Notes under the pieces: generated by a model
Seen by the model: the letters and a program-made list of their open reading frames with translations, nothing else
The model's database searches: none
What the model was told of the DNA's origin: nothing
Program-made: the position numbers and the translations under genes
In this document: piece by piece, positions 6,687 to 16,859 of the stretch
Position numbering within the stretch: the stretch's first letter is position 1
Layout of the letters: every line of letters starts with the position of its first letter
From: Clostridia bacterium
GTDB taxonomy: Bacteria > Bacillota > Clostridia > TANB77 > CAG-508
Length of the DNA stretch: 50,693 nucleotides
Assembly: GCA_017530505.1 (NCBI GenBank)
Contig: JAFXMI010000043.1
Location: 1 to 50,693 of the forward strand
Direction of reading: 5' to 3'

Positions 6687-7301
6687 TTATTTTATTATAA
6701 AATAAACTATATTTTTGTCTTGACTTTTATTTATATCACTTAAACTAAAATATGTTTTAAAAGTAATTCCTTTTTCATAATTATCAAAATAAATAATTGT
6801 GTCAAAAATACAATAACCGTCTTCAAAAGAAATATTTTCTGTATCTATTTCAGAATTTTTATATTCTCCAAAACTTCCTATTACATTATCTATTTTTTTA
6901 ATAGTTTCAATAATTCTTGAAAAGTTTTCTTTGTCATTAGTACCAATATTTTTTAAAATACTATTTCTATTTCTGTCATAAAAAGTTTCTAATTCACTTT
7001 CACTAACATTATTAGAAATTTTTATAAAATACTTTACTAAAGAATTTAATTGTTCATAATAATAATCTTGATTAATTATTCCACCATTTTTAGTATATAA
7101 ATATTTTAATTTTGAAATTCCAGCTGGAAATATTTTTCCTTTATAATATTCATCATTTTCTTGTTTTTTTAATTCATATTTTATTAAATTCTCTTGTTGC
7201 TTTTTCTCAGCTACATTTAAAATAATATTTAAAATTAAAATGATAATACCTAAAATAAGAATTGATATAATTAAAATAGTTTTTTTCTTTTTATTACTCA
7301 T
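6687..7301 (-). CDS. Single-pass membrane protein, last gene of the T4SS-like cluster
   Basis: A 204-residue protein with a lysine-rich N-terminus (MSNKKKK), one membrane helix (about residues 8-30) and an extracytoplasmic part. A helical region (ESELETFYDRNRNS... ENFSRIIETIKKID) precedes a strand-rich end. The topology and size fit VirB8/TcpC-type proteins (helix then an NTF2-like fold), but the sequence is too divergent for me to assign it. It starts 12 bases after the stop of the giant hydrolase gene, in the same operon. Confidence 0.5.
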   Translation of the reverse strand: MSNKKKKTILIISILILGIIILILNIILNVAEKKQQENLIKYELKKQENDEYYKGKIFPAGISKLKYLYTKNGGIINQDYYYEQLNSLVKYFIKISNNVSESELETFYDRNRNSILKNIGTNDKENFSRIIETIKKIDNVIGSFGEYKNSEIDTENISFEDGYCIFDTIIYFDNYEKGITFKTYFSLSDINKSQDKNIVYFIIK

Positions 7302-7312
7302 TATAATTACCT

Positions 7313-10300
7313 CTAATTATTTACTGTATCCATAACATCAGGAACCTTCTTGTTTTCATAAACTAATTCAGAAAAAGGAGTATCTGTTTTAAACTCTAAA
7401 TAATAAGTATCATCTGCATCAGAGAAATATCCATGAGGGTATTTTGAAGTATCTGAGTTAAATAATCTACTTGCTGCTCTACCCCTATTTCCATAATCTC
7501 TTGGATAATATTTAATAATTGCTTGTTCAAAATCTGTTTCAGTTAAAGAACCTGTTGAATTTAATTTATCAATTAATAAATAAGTACATCCTGGTCCCCA
7601 AATATAAGATTCTATTAACGCATCTAGCTGATGTTGTTCTAAATTCTTGTTAACCCTTTTTAAAATCTCATCAGTACCTTCATTAATATATAAGAAATAT
7701 GTATCAATAACATCTTCAATTTTAACTGGATTATTACCTTGTTTTCCAACATAAGCTAAACTTGTTAATTTTGAAGCATCATATCCTAATTCTTCTAAAT
7801 GTTTTACTTTATTACTTCCAGCAATCATTGCAAGCTCTGGCATTAAATTTGGTACATCTCCATTATCATTATTAGTATATTCTACACCAGGACCACCATC
7901 TACATCAGGATCACCATAATTTGTATAATAATATGGGAAAGCTGGTATTGCCATTTGTCCAAATCCATTTAAGTGCCATGCTAAAAAGTATTCTGATGCT
8001 TGTGTTCCAATAGTTTTAGTTTTAGCAACTTCTTTTGGAAGATAACTTTCAACATTTTCTACAATTGAATCTTCCAAATTTCTTAAAATTAATCTAATAT
8101 AATTTCCATTTCCAATATGTGAAATAGTTGCATTATCTTCTTCAGAACTATCTTGTTCCAAATCTTCACTAATTGTTTCTTCAGAATCTTCATAAGTTTT
8201 TCCAATAACAGTTCCTTCTTTTATGTATAATTCACCATTTATTTCTACTAATGGTAATGCTGATGCTTTAGCATCCTCCTTCCAAATACTTCTAGCTTCT
8301 TCTAAATCATCTACCATATTATGTACTGTATTTTTAGTATATCTAGTTACTTCTTCAGAATCTATATTTCCACTTTCAACTAAAACTTTTGCTCCATCAG
8401 TTTCATCTCCATTTGCTTTGCTATCAAATAAAGTTAAGTCAAATCCTTCAATATATAATACAAATCCAGAAATTACTCCTGTATATTCATCATAAAAATA
8501 ATCATAACCTTCTCTTAATTTTGCTTCTTGACTAGCCTTTTTTTCAAAAGAATCTTCCTCTTTTGCAGATTTACATTCTGTATATCCTTTTCCTGGCCTT
8601 CCAGCAACAAATTTGCTTCCTGTATCAAAAATATAATTATCCATTGCTTGTATTTTTATGAATTCAACTTCCTCTTCTTTTCCTGTTTCTGTATTTTCCC
8701 TTTTTACAGTTCCATATTCTGTAACTTTACCTGTTATAGGTGCAACAACTGGTTCGCCTGGATTATATCCTTCAAAAGGCTGTACTGAACCACTTAATTT
8801 AGGTCTCATAGCAATAACAAAATTTGCTTCTTCATTATATGATTTTGGATCGTATGGATCTTTATTAAGTCCTATACCTCCATCTAAGTCTAATCCATCT
8901 TTGCCACGAATTAATGTATGCCCAAAGGGTTCTCCCCATCCAAAAATAATATCTCCTGCTTCAATTTGGTTATAATCTGTTATCTCTGTAAATCCTTTTT
9001 CTTTGCACCAATCATACATACCTTGTGCTGAATTTTTTCCAGGATATGTTTTTAATTCTTCATAGCCTGCTTCAATTAATGCCCATGAAACATATGTTGC
9101 ACAACAACAACTTTTATATCCACCTGTTAATTTAGATGCTGGATCCATTGCTTCTTGAATTGTAGTTGCCAATCCACAATAATGCACCCCATCTCCATTA
9201 CTATCTTTACAAGAATTTCCAAAACTATTTTCATTTCCTAAGCCAACAAAAACGCAATAATCCCATCCTTCTCCAGAATCAAAATGAGACTTATCCATGT
9301 ATGAATGTACTTCTTCTGCAATGTCAATATATTCTTCCATAGATATATTTGGGCTTTCCCCAACTGAAGGTTGAGTTGCTATTTGAGAAGGATTTTGTTC
9401 TGTATACTCTGGGTTCATTTCTCCAAGTGATTTTTCAGCCTGTTCTATATCTGCATTTCTTAATAATGTCAAATCTTCCTTTGAATTAATTAAAGTTCCA
9501 TAGTAGACTTCGCTTTTTTCATATTTTCTTACTGGCCATCCAGCAAAACCCGTTTCTGGTAACGGCCAAGTCATTACTTCTGAAATTCTGTCTGATAAAT
9601 CTTCTTTATCGAAATAATTTAATTCAACAATTAACTCTTTAAAATCTTTATAAATATAATCTGCATCTAAAGTATGGGTATTCTCTAACATTGCAAAAGC
9701 TGTAAGTGAATCTTTTGAAATAGATACTTTTCCAAGCAAAGATTCATCTCTTGGATCACCTTCACTAATAAATGTTTCATATGAAGTATTAAAATCTTGC
9801 CCTAAAACATAATTATCACTTTTAATTTCTGCTGTTACAATTTCACCTTCTTTTGTATTATAGGAAAGAATCTTCCTATAATCATTTTTATGTTTATTTC
9901 TATCTTCAATAATTTTGTCTGCTTTTGCAACAGTTCCATCATATTGATAATATTTATTATTTATAAACATATCCTTAATTTTTGGATTTGTAGCTCCTCT
10001 TTGTCCATCTTCTATTTGCTTAATATCACCTGGCCTATTTTCTTTATAATATATATAATCTTTAAAATATTTTATATCATTAGGAGTATTTTCATTTACT
10101 TCAACTTTCCCCCAATTTGCTTGAGAATTCGAACCAATTTCATAAGCAATCCATCTGTTTCCATTAATTCCAGTAACAATACTATTTCCTTCATCATCAA
10201 CTATTTCTGTTAATTTTTTGGTTATTGATTTTTTTACTAATCTTGACACAGAAGTATCTCCACCAGCAACCAATTCATTCCTTTCTTCTGCTTCTGCTTT

Positions 10301-12337
10301 ACTTTTTTTCCATTCTGTATAAGTTTCTTTTCCAGTTTTATTGTCATAACTATATTCGTATAACTTATAGTCTCCTACTTCAAATCCTTCTGGAATATTA
10401 CCATTTTCTTTATCTTCTTCTTGATAAGTTTCATATAATGTCCATCTTTCATTTGTTTCGTAAAAATATTTTTCATCTGTAATTGCAACATCTGTATTTT
10501 GAACATCATTTATTACAAAATATACATCTCTAAACCAATGATCTTTAACTTGAGAAATATATGGTGTATATGAATTAAAATTATTTTCTTGTACATTTGT
10601 TAATGCACCAATTATCATATTTACTTTTGCTTTACAATTTTCACATATTGTATGATTTCCAATATTAAATGAATCTGATAATTCTAAATTACCTGTTCCT
10701 TCACATTCTTGGCTTACTTCCCCTTGAATATATTTTGTTGAATGAGGTATATGAGAACAACAAGTACATTCATTAGTTTCTAATTTCCCATTTTCAACTA
10801 AATCTAAAAGAAATTCCTCTCCCCCTATATCACAATGTGGAACTTTTCCAGCAAATAATTCATAATAATTTCTTTCCGACATAGCTGGAAGTGTTAAATC
10901 ATCTCCATCAAAACCAACACCATTAATTAAAGGGACAATCCAATTATTCCAAAAGCCCTCTATAACATCATTATCGACTGCAGATATATTTATTATATCA
11001 TTCCAAGTAATAAAATCCGAATCTAAAGAAAATCCAGGTCCAACATGAAATCCAGCTTGAACTGAAGCCCCTTGGCTGGCATTAACTTCATGTAATAAAA
11101 TCTCAACATCTGTATCAAAACTTGTTGCAATATCCATTGCTAAATCTGGCATTTGAGTTGCTATATGAATTGATAGTAAAAATTCTAGTGGCATTCCATA
11201 TCTACCTGTCCAGCCATCTACATCAAAAGTTAAAGCTGAGTTTGTCCACCCTCTTTTTATTTTTAACTTTTTAGTAGCAGGATCAAGAGTAATTTCCCCA
11301 CGCTCTAGTATATCATATGCGTTCCCTCTAATTCCTATATCTCCAGCTTCATGATAAAAACTAATAAGTCCTGTCCCATATTTTGGATTGCTAAACCTTC
11401 CAAGTCCATCATTTACTAATGACAATCCTACTATAGGTGATAATAAAGTTCCTGCTAAAGTTTCTCCTAAAGAAAATAAAATATTTATAACTCCCATATT
11501 TTTAATGCTTACATTATTGTTTTTTATAATAGATGATAAAGTATCGCTAATTAGATAGGTTCTAATTGGATCACTATAAATTGCAAAAACATTTTCGTCA
11601 GTATCTCTATAAACACCTTGTTCTTCATCATGTATAAGCCTTATAATATTATCATTAGAATTTTCATCAATATTGTTAGTACCTCCAGCATTATTAGTAT
11701 TTCCTGGATTTACAAATCTAACTTTCATTGGATCTGACCACGCATTTCCATATTGTTCTTCATTTCCCTCAATATCATCTGTTACAAAACCTTCACCTTT
11801 TAAGTCATATCCCATTTGTTCTAAATAATTTGCAACATTAGCTATTTCTTCTCCATGAATAACATTTTCTCTACTTTCTACTATTCCTTGAATTGAGTCT
11901 ACAAAATTGATCGCAAATTGTTTAATTTTTTCAGATACTAATCCAGGCATAAATATGAAAAAACCTATTATTCCAACTACTATAATAATTATTAATACTA
12001 TTATACCAACCCAAAACAAGACTGGACCAGCAGTTGCAAATTTCCCAACTTTACTAGCTTTTTCAGTTGCTTCTGCAACTTTTTTTCCTTTTTCTACAGC
12101 CTTTTTCCCTTTTTCTACAACTTCTTTACTCTTTTCGGCAATTTCCTTCCCTTTTTCTACAGCTTCTTTACCTTTTTCAGCTTTTTCCTCAGTTTTTTCT
12201 GCTTTATTTTTTTCTTTTTCATTAGGCGTTTTATTTCCATCTTGCCCTAAGGAATCACCTGAATTTCCCTCTGAATCTCCATCTATAATTGGACCTCCAA
12301 GTCCCTCTTCCTCTGAATCATCATTATAATACATCAT
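7313..12337 (-). CDS. Giant membrane-anchored VirB1-like cell-wall hydrolase
   Basis: The 1674-residue protein starts with an acidic, then KEKE-repeat, cytoplasmic region (about 40-100) and one membrane helix (about 104-133). A very long external part follows. Around residues 507-566 there is a cysteine-rich stretch (CTCC, ICENCK), possibly metal binding. Around 1070-1150 a CHAP/NlpC-P60-like papain-fold domain shows SCCCATYVSWAL and, after GDIIFGW, GHTLIRG as candidate Cys and His. GEPVVAPITGKVTEYG near 1190 recalls M23 peptidase beta-domains without clear zinc ligands. Near the C-terminus (about 1565-1640) QLDALIESYIWGPG... LLIDKLNSTG... NRGRAASRLFN resembles GH24 lysozyme. Gram-positive T4SSs use such dual hydrolases to open peptidoglycan. 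Domain calls are by eye. Confidence 0.65.
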   Translation of the reverse strand: MMYYNDDSEEEGLGGPIIDGDSEGNSGDSLGQDGNKTPNEKEKNKAEKTEEKAEKGKEAVEKGKEIAEKSKEVVEKGKKAVEKGKKVAEATEKASKVGKFATAGPVLFWVGIIVLIIIIVVGIIGFFIFMPGLVSEKIKQFAINFVDSIQGIVESRENVIHGEEIANVANYLEQMGYDLKGEGFVTDDIEGNEEQYGNAWSDPMKVRFVNPGNTNNAGGTNNIDENSNDNIIRLIHDEEQGVYRDTDENVFAIYSDPIRTYLISDTLSSIIKNNNVSIKNMGVINILFSLGETLAGTLLSPIVGLSLVNDGLGRFSNPKYGTGLISFYHEAGDIGIRGNAYDILERGEITLDPATKKLKIKRGWTNSALTFDVDGWTGRYGMPLEFLLSIHIATQMPDLAMDIATSFDTDVEILLHEVNASQGASVQAGFHVGPGFSLDSDFITWNDIINISAVDNDVIEGFWNNWIVPLINGVGFDGDDLTLPAMSERNYYELFAGKVPHCDIGGEEFLLDLVENGKLETNECTCCSHIPHSTKYIQGEVSQECEGTGNLELSDSFNIGNHTICENCKAKVNMIIGALTNVQENNFNSYTPYISQVKDHWFRDVYFVINDVQNTDVAITDEKYFYETNERWTLYETYQEEDKENGNIPEGFEVGDYKLYEYSYDNKTGKETYTEWKKSKAEAEERNELVAGGDTSVSRLVKKSITKKLTEIVDDEGNSIVTGINGNRWIAYEIGSNSQANWGKVEVNENTPNDIKYFKDYIYYKENRPGDIKQIEDGQRGATNPKIKDMFINNKYYQYDGTVAKADKIIEDRNKHKNDYRKILSYNTKEGEIVTAEIKSDNYVLGQDFNTSYETFISEGDPRDESLLGKVSISKDSLTAFAMLENTHTLDADYIYKDFKELIVELNYFDKEDLSDRISEVMTWPLPETGFAGWPVRKYEKSEVYYGTLINSKEDLTLLRNADIEQAEKSLGEMNPEYTEQNPSQIATQPSVGESPNISMEEYIDIAEEVHSYMDKSHFDSGEGWDYCVFVGLGNENSFGNSCKDSNGDGVHYCGLATTIQEAMDPASKLTGGYKSCCCATYVSWALIEAGYEELKTYPGKNSAQGMYDWCKEKGFTEITDYNQIEAGDIIFGWGEPFGHTLIRGKDGLDLDGGIGLNKDPYDPKSYNEEANFVIAMRPKLSGSVQPFEGYNPGEPVVAPITGKVTEYGTVKRENTETGKEEEVEFIKIQAMDNYIFDTGSKFVAGRPGKGYTECKSAKEEDSFEKKASQEAKLREGYDYFYDEYTGVISGFVLYIEGFDLTLFDSKANGDETDGAKVLVESGNIDSEEVTRYTKNTVHNMVDDLEEARSIWKEDAKASALPLVEINGELYIKEGTVIGKTYEDSEETISEDLEQDSSEEDNATISHIGNGNYIRLILRNLEDSIVENVESYLPKEVAKTKTIGTQASEYFLAWHLNGFGQMAIPAFPYYYTNYGDPDVDGGPGVEYTNNDNGDVPNLMPELAMIAGSNKVKHLEELGYDASKLTSLAYVGKQGNNPVKIEDVIDTYFLYINEGTDEILKRVNKNLEQHQLDALIESYIWGPGCTYLLIDKLNSTGSLTETDFEQAIIKYYPRDYGNRGRAASRLFNSDTSKYPHGYFSDADDTYYLEFKTDTPFSELVYENKKVPDVMDTVNN

Positions 12338-12354
12338 GTTGGTTCCCTCTTTTC

Positions 12355-13317
12355 TTATTTTAATGGAATTTCTATACTAAATTTAGCTATTGCATTTTCA
12401 ATTTCTTTTTTTTGCTCTTCTTCGGTACCATAAGCTCCCTTATAATCTTCTATTACTCTAATCGCTCCAAATAAAATGGCTTTACTTGTATCACCATCAT
12501 CAAAAAATTTAGAAAATCCCAAATTAAAAGTTCTACTTTCTTCAGGTTCTAAAATAATTAAAGTATTTGAATTTTCCATATTCCTATATTCATATGGTAA
12601 AACAAGTTTTACTTCATCTGCAACTAAGTTATCTGCTATAACAATAGTACTATCTGTTCTGTTTGTAATTTTTACATTATATGTTTCTATACTATATTTA
12701 GTTATTTTATCAATAACATCAACTTTTAGATAATCATTTTCCAAAATATTATTAATTTTATTATAACTTATAAAATTCCCGGTAGACATATTTAGTTTAT
12801 TATCTTTGTCTTTAGTAAACACAATTTTTTCAGTTGAATATAAGTATTTTTGATTGGTTAACCCTGTTGCTAAAATATCATCTATATATTTAACTTCATA
12901 TATGTAAAATCCTTTATAATTAGAATAATTTTGTATACTATATTTTTTTGGGGTTTGCATTTTAGAAAGAACATGCTCCATAAAAATACTTACATCATCA
13001 TTAAAACCATATTTCTTACAATCGTCTGACAACATATTAAAGGCTTTTTGATAATTTCCTTCATTACAGTATTTTACATATTCTTCTATCATGTCCTCAG
13101 CAAAAGATTGAACAACTTTTGGTGAGGAATCTGTTGAATCCATTACAGAAACCGTTGGAGTATATGTAGTATTTGGAACTTTAATGTCATCTGATAACAA
13201 TAAAAATCTATTAATTGTAAAAATAATCCCAACTAGAATAATTGCTATTATAAATATCTTTTTATTATTCCTAAACCAATGTCTTATTTTTATTCTTAAA
13301 CTAGTTACTATTGCCAT
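12355..13317 (-). CDS. VirB8/TcpC-like membrane protein
   Basis: A 320-residue protein with a basic N-terminus, one membrane helix (about residues 20-42), a linker and two external domains. The first (VVQSFAEDMIEEYVKYCNEG, YQKAFNMLSDDCKKYGF) has the look of the NTF2-like domain of VirB8/TcpC. The second is strand-rich (YNVKITNRTDSTIVIADN, LEPEESRTFNLGF). VirB8-type proteins help assemble the T4SS channel in the membrane. The start chosen is the ATG at 13317 after AAAGGGAAAGT; a TTG eight codons upstream is possible. It lies 17 bases before the giant hydrolase gene. Confidence 0.6.
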   Translation of the reverse strand: MAIVTSLRIKIRHWFRNNKKIFIIAIILVGIIFTINRFLLLSDDIKVPNTTYTPTVSVMDSTDSSPKVVQSFAEDMIEEYVKYCNEGNYQKAFNMLSDDCKKYGFNDDVSIFMEHVLSKMQTPKKYSIQNYSNYKGFYIYEVKYIDDILATGLTNQKYLYSTEKIVFTKDKDNKLNMSTGNFISYNKINNILENDYLKVDVIDKITKYSIETYNVKITNRTDSTIVIADNLVADEVKLVLPYEYRNMENSNTLIILEPEESRTFNLGFSKFFDDGDTSKAILFGAIRVIEDYKGAYGTEEEQKKEIENAIAKFSIEIPLK

Positions 13318-13460
13318 ACTTTCCCTTTCTTTTAACAACAAATTGGAAGGCTAATAAATTTTTTAGTATTTTTTTTAAAATATTATATTTAAATTATTAT
13401 CAAAGCCTTCTATAAATTTGTTCATGCTAGAATTTTATTCAAAAAATCTTGTTTATCACC

Positions 13461-13997
13461 TTATATTTTACTAAATGATAATTCGTAATCATTAAAATTA
13501 TTTTCCTTTACAACAAAATTCATTTGTTTTCCTTCATTTCTTTTTCCATTTATTGCATCATTAATAGTAATCCATAATACATATATATCTCCATTTCTTT
13601 CAAAGTTATCATATTCAATATGTAGCATTTTAGAAAAAGTTTTATTACAGTACTCTTCAAATTCATCTTGTGTTCTAAAATAGTTTTTCCTATATTCTCT
13701 GTTTAATAATCTATATGCTTTATCAAATTGTTCATTTTCAATTAACTTTAAATAGTTTGCTACATAATACTCTATTCTTGTTCTCTCTTCCATTGACTTT
13801 ATTCTTTCAAGTTCCATAGATTCAGAATTTTCAAGAACACTTTCATCTACTACAGAGATAACATTTAAATTTTCTAAATTATCTTCAATATTCACTTTAT
13901 TACTGTTTTTTTTAAGAATTGTACTAAATATAATTAATATTAATAATCCAAAAAATATTATCATTAATCGTTTATTATATAGCTTTTTTGTACTCAT
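13461..13997 (-). CDS. Small VirB8-like/NTF2-like membrane protein
   Basis: A 178-residue protein with one membrane helix near residues 10-28 and a domain beginning YYVANYLKLIENEQFDKAYR, LLNREYRKNYF, then strands (DIYVLWITIND). The helix-then-sheet layout, including a KAYRLLN motif like the KAFNMLS of the neighbouring 320-residue protein, suggests the same NTF2-like fold. Its position between a VirB6-like gene and the second VirB8-like gene supports a channel role. No catalytic residues are apparent. Confidence 0.5.
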   Translation of the reverse strand: MSTKKLYNKRLMIIFFGLLILIIFSTILKKNSNKVNIEDNLENLNVISVVDESVLENSESMELERIKSMEERTRIEYYVANYLKLIENEQFDKAYRLLNREYRKNYFRTQDEFEEYCNKTFSKMLHIEYDNFERNGDIYVLWITINDAINGKRNEGKQMNFVVKENNFNDYELSFSKI

Positions 13998-14048
13998 ATT
14001 TATTTTTCCTTTTAATAAATTTCTTAATATCTAAATAAAATATTAATT

Positions 14049-16847
14049 TTATCCTTGATCTTGGCGTTTAATTATATCTTCTAAATCTCTAATTTGTGAT
14101 TTAAAACTATTTACAATATCTTGTTGACTAGCAATATTTGTATTACTTGTTAAAACATTTGCAGTAATTGTTCTTAAATCATCTGAACTTTTATTGTTAA
14201 TTACTTCAATTAAAGAATTTAGTTCGTTTATTTTATTTTGAATTTGTGTATTATCATTTAGTGTTGTACTATTTGAACCATTTGATAAGTTGCTACCAAT
14301 AATTCTTGATAATTCAGTTAAATCTAAATCTTTATATCTTTCCTCATAAACTTCTGTTTCTGTAATAGTTTCTTCAGTAGTACTATTAGTCTCAGTTTTT
14401 ACTGGAGAATCTCCGGTCACTGGAGAATCTCCGGTCACTGGAGAATAAGTTATTTCCGGCGAATTACCAGTACCTGTTTCACCAAGTCTTCCAAGTACTT
14501 CTCTATTTCCAAGCATTTTTGCTAAAGCTTCCCTATCTATTCCCATTGCAGCTGCGTTGTTAATTCCATTAGCTAATCTTTGTTCTCCTAGTAAAGCTCC
14601 ATATTCTTTGAAATTTTTAAAAATTTCATCTTTTTTAGGATTATCTTGAAGTCCATTATCATCTAACATTTTCATAATACTTTGTTCAGTTAATGAACCA
14701 GCATTTTCTCCTAAAGCTATATTTGAAAACTCACCAATCATAGCTTGTTTATTAGGATTATTATCTAAAGATTTTTCTAGTTTTTTAATTGCGTCTTTAA
14801 TATCTTTAGATATATCGCTCAAGTTTCTTATAAATGCAGCTGAAAGACGTCTTTCAGAATCTCCGTCATCCCTTAGGTTACTAGCCATCTGAAGAGCGCT
14901 GTCTAATTCTTCCCTTATACTTTTACTTGAATTTTCATAATAACCATCTACTAAACCTTTTCCCATATTAAAACCTGCAACAGCTCCTGTAAAATCTCCA
15001 AAATCTCCTGTAGCTAATCCCATTCCAGCTGCCATTAATCCAAACGTCATACCTTTTAAGGCCTTCCTATTTTCCATTCCAAAATTATATAAACCTTTTA
15101 CTGCTGATGATACAGGAGAATTACTAATTGTATTTACAAAGTTTTTAGCAAAGCCTTTAATATCTCTTTTAGGTTTTTGTTGTTGCTTTAGTTTATTTTT
15201 TTCTTCTTCTATATATTCTTTACTAGCATTTCCTGTTTTTCCGTCTTTTTCCCATCTCTTTTGTGCATTTATCTCAGCTTGTCGATTTAGTTTCTTTTCT
15301 TTGTTAGTTGCCCTTTCGGCTTTTTGGGTTGCCCTCTCTGATGCCTTTTTTTGTAATTTTTCACTATTTACAAATCTTTTTGTACTTGTAAATCTTCCTT
15401 TATTACTTAACATTTTTTTTGCTTCTTCTTCACTCTTACCTGTTTTACTAGCAAGTGCCTTAACATTTTTATTAAGTTTATTTTGTTTTTTCTCATTACG
15501 ACGTGCTTTTAAATTTTGAGCGGCATTACTACTTTTTACTTTATTTGATAATTTAGCAACAGAGCCTCCAACTTTTTTTGCAACAGCTCCACCTTTCATA
15601 ATAGCACCAGCTGTTACCATACCAGAAGCTATATCTCCTGCAACACTTGCTTTTTCAAATCCAAAGATTTTCTTGATTATTTTTTCTCCTTCTTTTATAA
15701 ATTGCAAGCATAAAATTGCAAATATTGCCTTTGAAATTTGACTTGTTGTAAAGCCATTTATAGTGTTTGAAATAGAAAACTCTTTTATCAAAGTATTGAA
15801 TGCTAAATTTGCAAAAGCTAAATATAAAATACATTGAAATGGTTGAATTAAAATATTATAAATAAATTCTTTTAACCAGGTATTTAAAGCCTGAGCCTTT
15901 CCATCACCAATTTTATCTATTGAATATGTAATAGTTATTAATGGAGCAATAATAATTAAAAATCCTATTGTAAACATACGTTTTATATAAGCAAATAAAA
16001 ATGATATAGTTTGAATAACTATCATTCCATAAATTATTGCTGCAGCAAGTCTTATTATTAAATCAAAATCAAAAGCTTTTATTGAAAGATACGTCATCAT
16101 ATATTGTGTACTATTTATCAAATTGGGATCTTGTGTTCCTATTGTTTCCATTGCGCTTACCAAAGCATCATTACAAGCAAAAACAAATAAAATAATATAA
16201 TGTAATAAGAAAAGCAGAGCAAGAGAAGTAGCCCAATCTACTAACATTTTTTTGTACATTGCTTTTTCTGAAGCAATTGATGTTAAAGCCATCCTAATTC
16301 CTATATATATTAAAATTACTAATAATACCATAGTAGCTATTAATCTCATTGTATAATACCAACCAGCTACTTGTTCTCTAAAGGTTTTTACTGGATCACC
16401 AACATTAAAATTAAAAAAATTAATATTTACTAAAGGTATTTTATTAAATAAAACATCATAAGGAGTTATTACTACTGCATCTATTAAGTGTCCATCAGTT
16501 CCAGTTACAAGTCCTAGCTTTGCAATTCCCAATATTAGCGTACTTATTCCCATAATAGGTGCAAAAAGTATTATATGTGGTATCCATAAAATGAGTCCAA
16601 TAAATCCTGTAACAATATTAGACATTACTCCGGCAATAGCACCACCAACACCAAATTCTTCAAAATCTTCATCCCCGTCTTCTCCGGTTTGGTTTTCCGT
16701 TTGTTCCCCAACTGCAGGATTTGGTGAAGGTACTGGTGTTTCAATTGGCTCAGTTGCATAAACATACCTAAATTTGTCCAAAACAAAATTACTTGAAATT
16801 ACAATTATTAAAATACAAATTAATAAATTTTTTAATACTCTTTTCAT
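14049..16847 (-). CDS. VirB6-like polytopic membrane protein with long C-terminal tail
   Basis: The 932-residue product has a signal-like N-terminus and a P/E/G-rich linker, then several membrane helices up to about residue 390. Two landmarks are shared with the other two VirB6-like proteins here: SEKAMYKKMLVDW before a helix and GKAQALNTWLKEF before another. The rest is a cytoplasmic tail rich in A, K, N and Q with coiled-coil segments, a hydrophobic glycine-rich patch (GMTFGLMAAGMGLATGDFGD) and a short tandem SPVTGD repeat (14407-14446). VirB6 proteins form the inner-membrane channel of T4SSs; the long tail is typical of Gram-positive versions. It is 12 bases from the preceding gene. Confidence 0.65.
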   Translation of the reverse strand: MKRVLKNLLICILIIVISSNFVLDKFRYVYATEPIETPVPSPNPAVGEQTENQTGEDGDEDFEEFGVGGAIAGVMSNIVTGFIGLILWIPHIILFAPIMGISTLILGIAKLGLVTGTDGHLIDAVVITPYDVLFNKIPLVNINFFNFNVGDPVKTFREQVAGWYYTMRLIATMVLLVILIYIGIRMALTSIASEKAMYKKMLVDWATSLALLFLLHYIILFVFACNDALVSAMETIGTQDPNLINSTQYMMTYLSIKAFDFDLIIRLAAAIIYGMIVIQTISFLFAYIKRMFTIGFLIIIAPLITITYSIDKIGDGKAQALNTWLKEFIYNILIQPFQCILYLAFANLAFNTLIKEFSISNTINGFTTSQISKAIFAILCLQFIKEGEKIIKKIFGFEKASVAGDIASGMVTAGAIMKGGAVAKKVGGSVAKLSNKVKSSNAAQNLKARRNEKKQNKLNKNVKALASKTGKSEEEAKKMLSNKGRFTSTKRFVNSEKLQKKASERATQKAERATNKEKKLNRQAEINAQKRWEKDGKTGNASKEYIEEEKNKLKQQQKPKRDIKGFAKNFVNTISNSPVSSAVKGLYNFGMENRKALKGMTFGLMAAGMGLATGDFGDFTGAVAGFNMGKGLVDGYYENSSKSIREELDSALQMASNLRDDGDSERRLSAAFIRNLSDISKDIKDAIKKLEKSLDNNPNKQAMIGEFSNIALGENAGSLTEQSIMKMLDDNGLQDNPKKDEIFKNFKEYGALLGEQRLANGINNAAAMGIDREALAKMLGNREVLGRLGETGTGNSPEITYSPVTGDSPVTGDSPVKTETNSTTEETITETEVYEERYKDLDLTELSRIIGSNLSNGSNSTTLNDNTQIQNKINELNSLIEVINNKSSDDLRTITANVLTSNTNIASQQDIVNSFKSQIRDLEDIIKRQDQG

Positions 16848-16859
16848 AATCTTTCTTTC

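Noticed and set aside
8223..8975. Overlapping plus-strand frames opposite the giant hydrolase gene
   Set aside because: They lie wholly within a long minus-strand gene that has recognisable domains, and they lack starts with ribosome sites.
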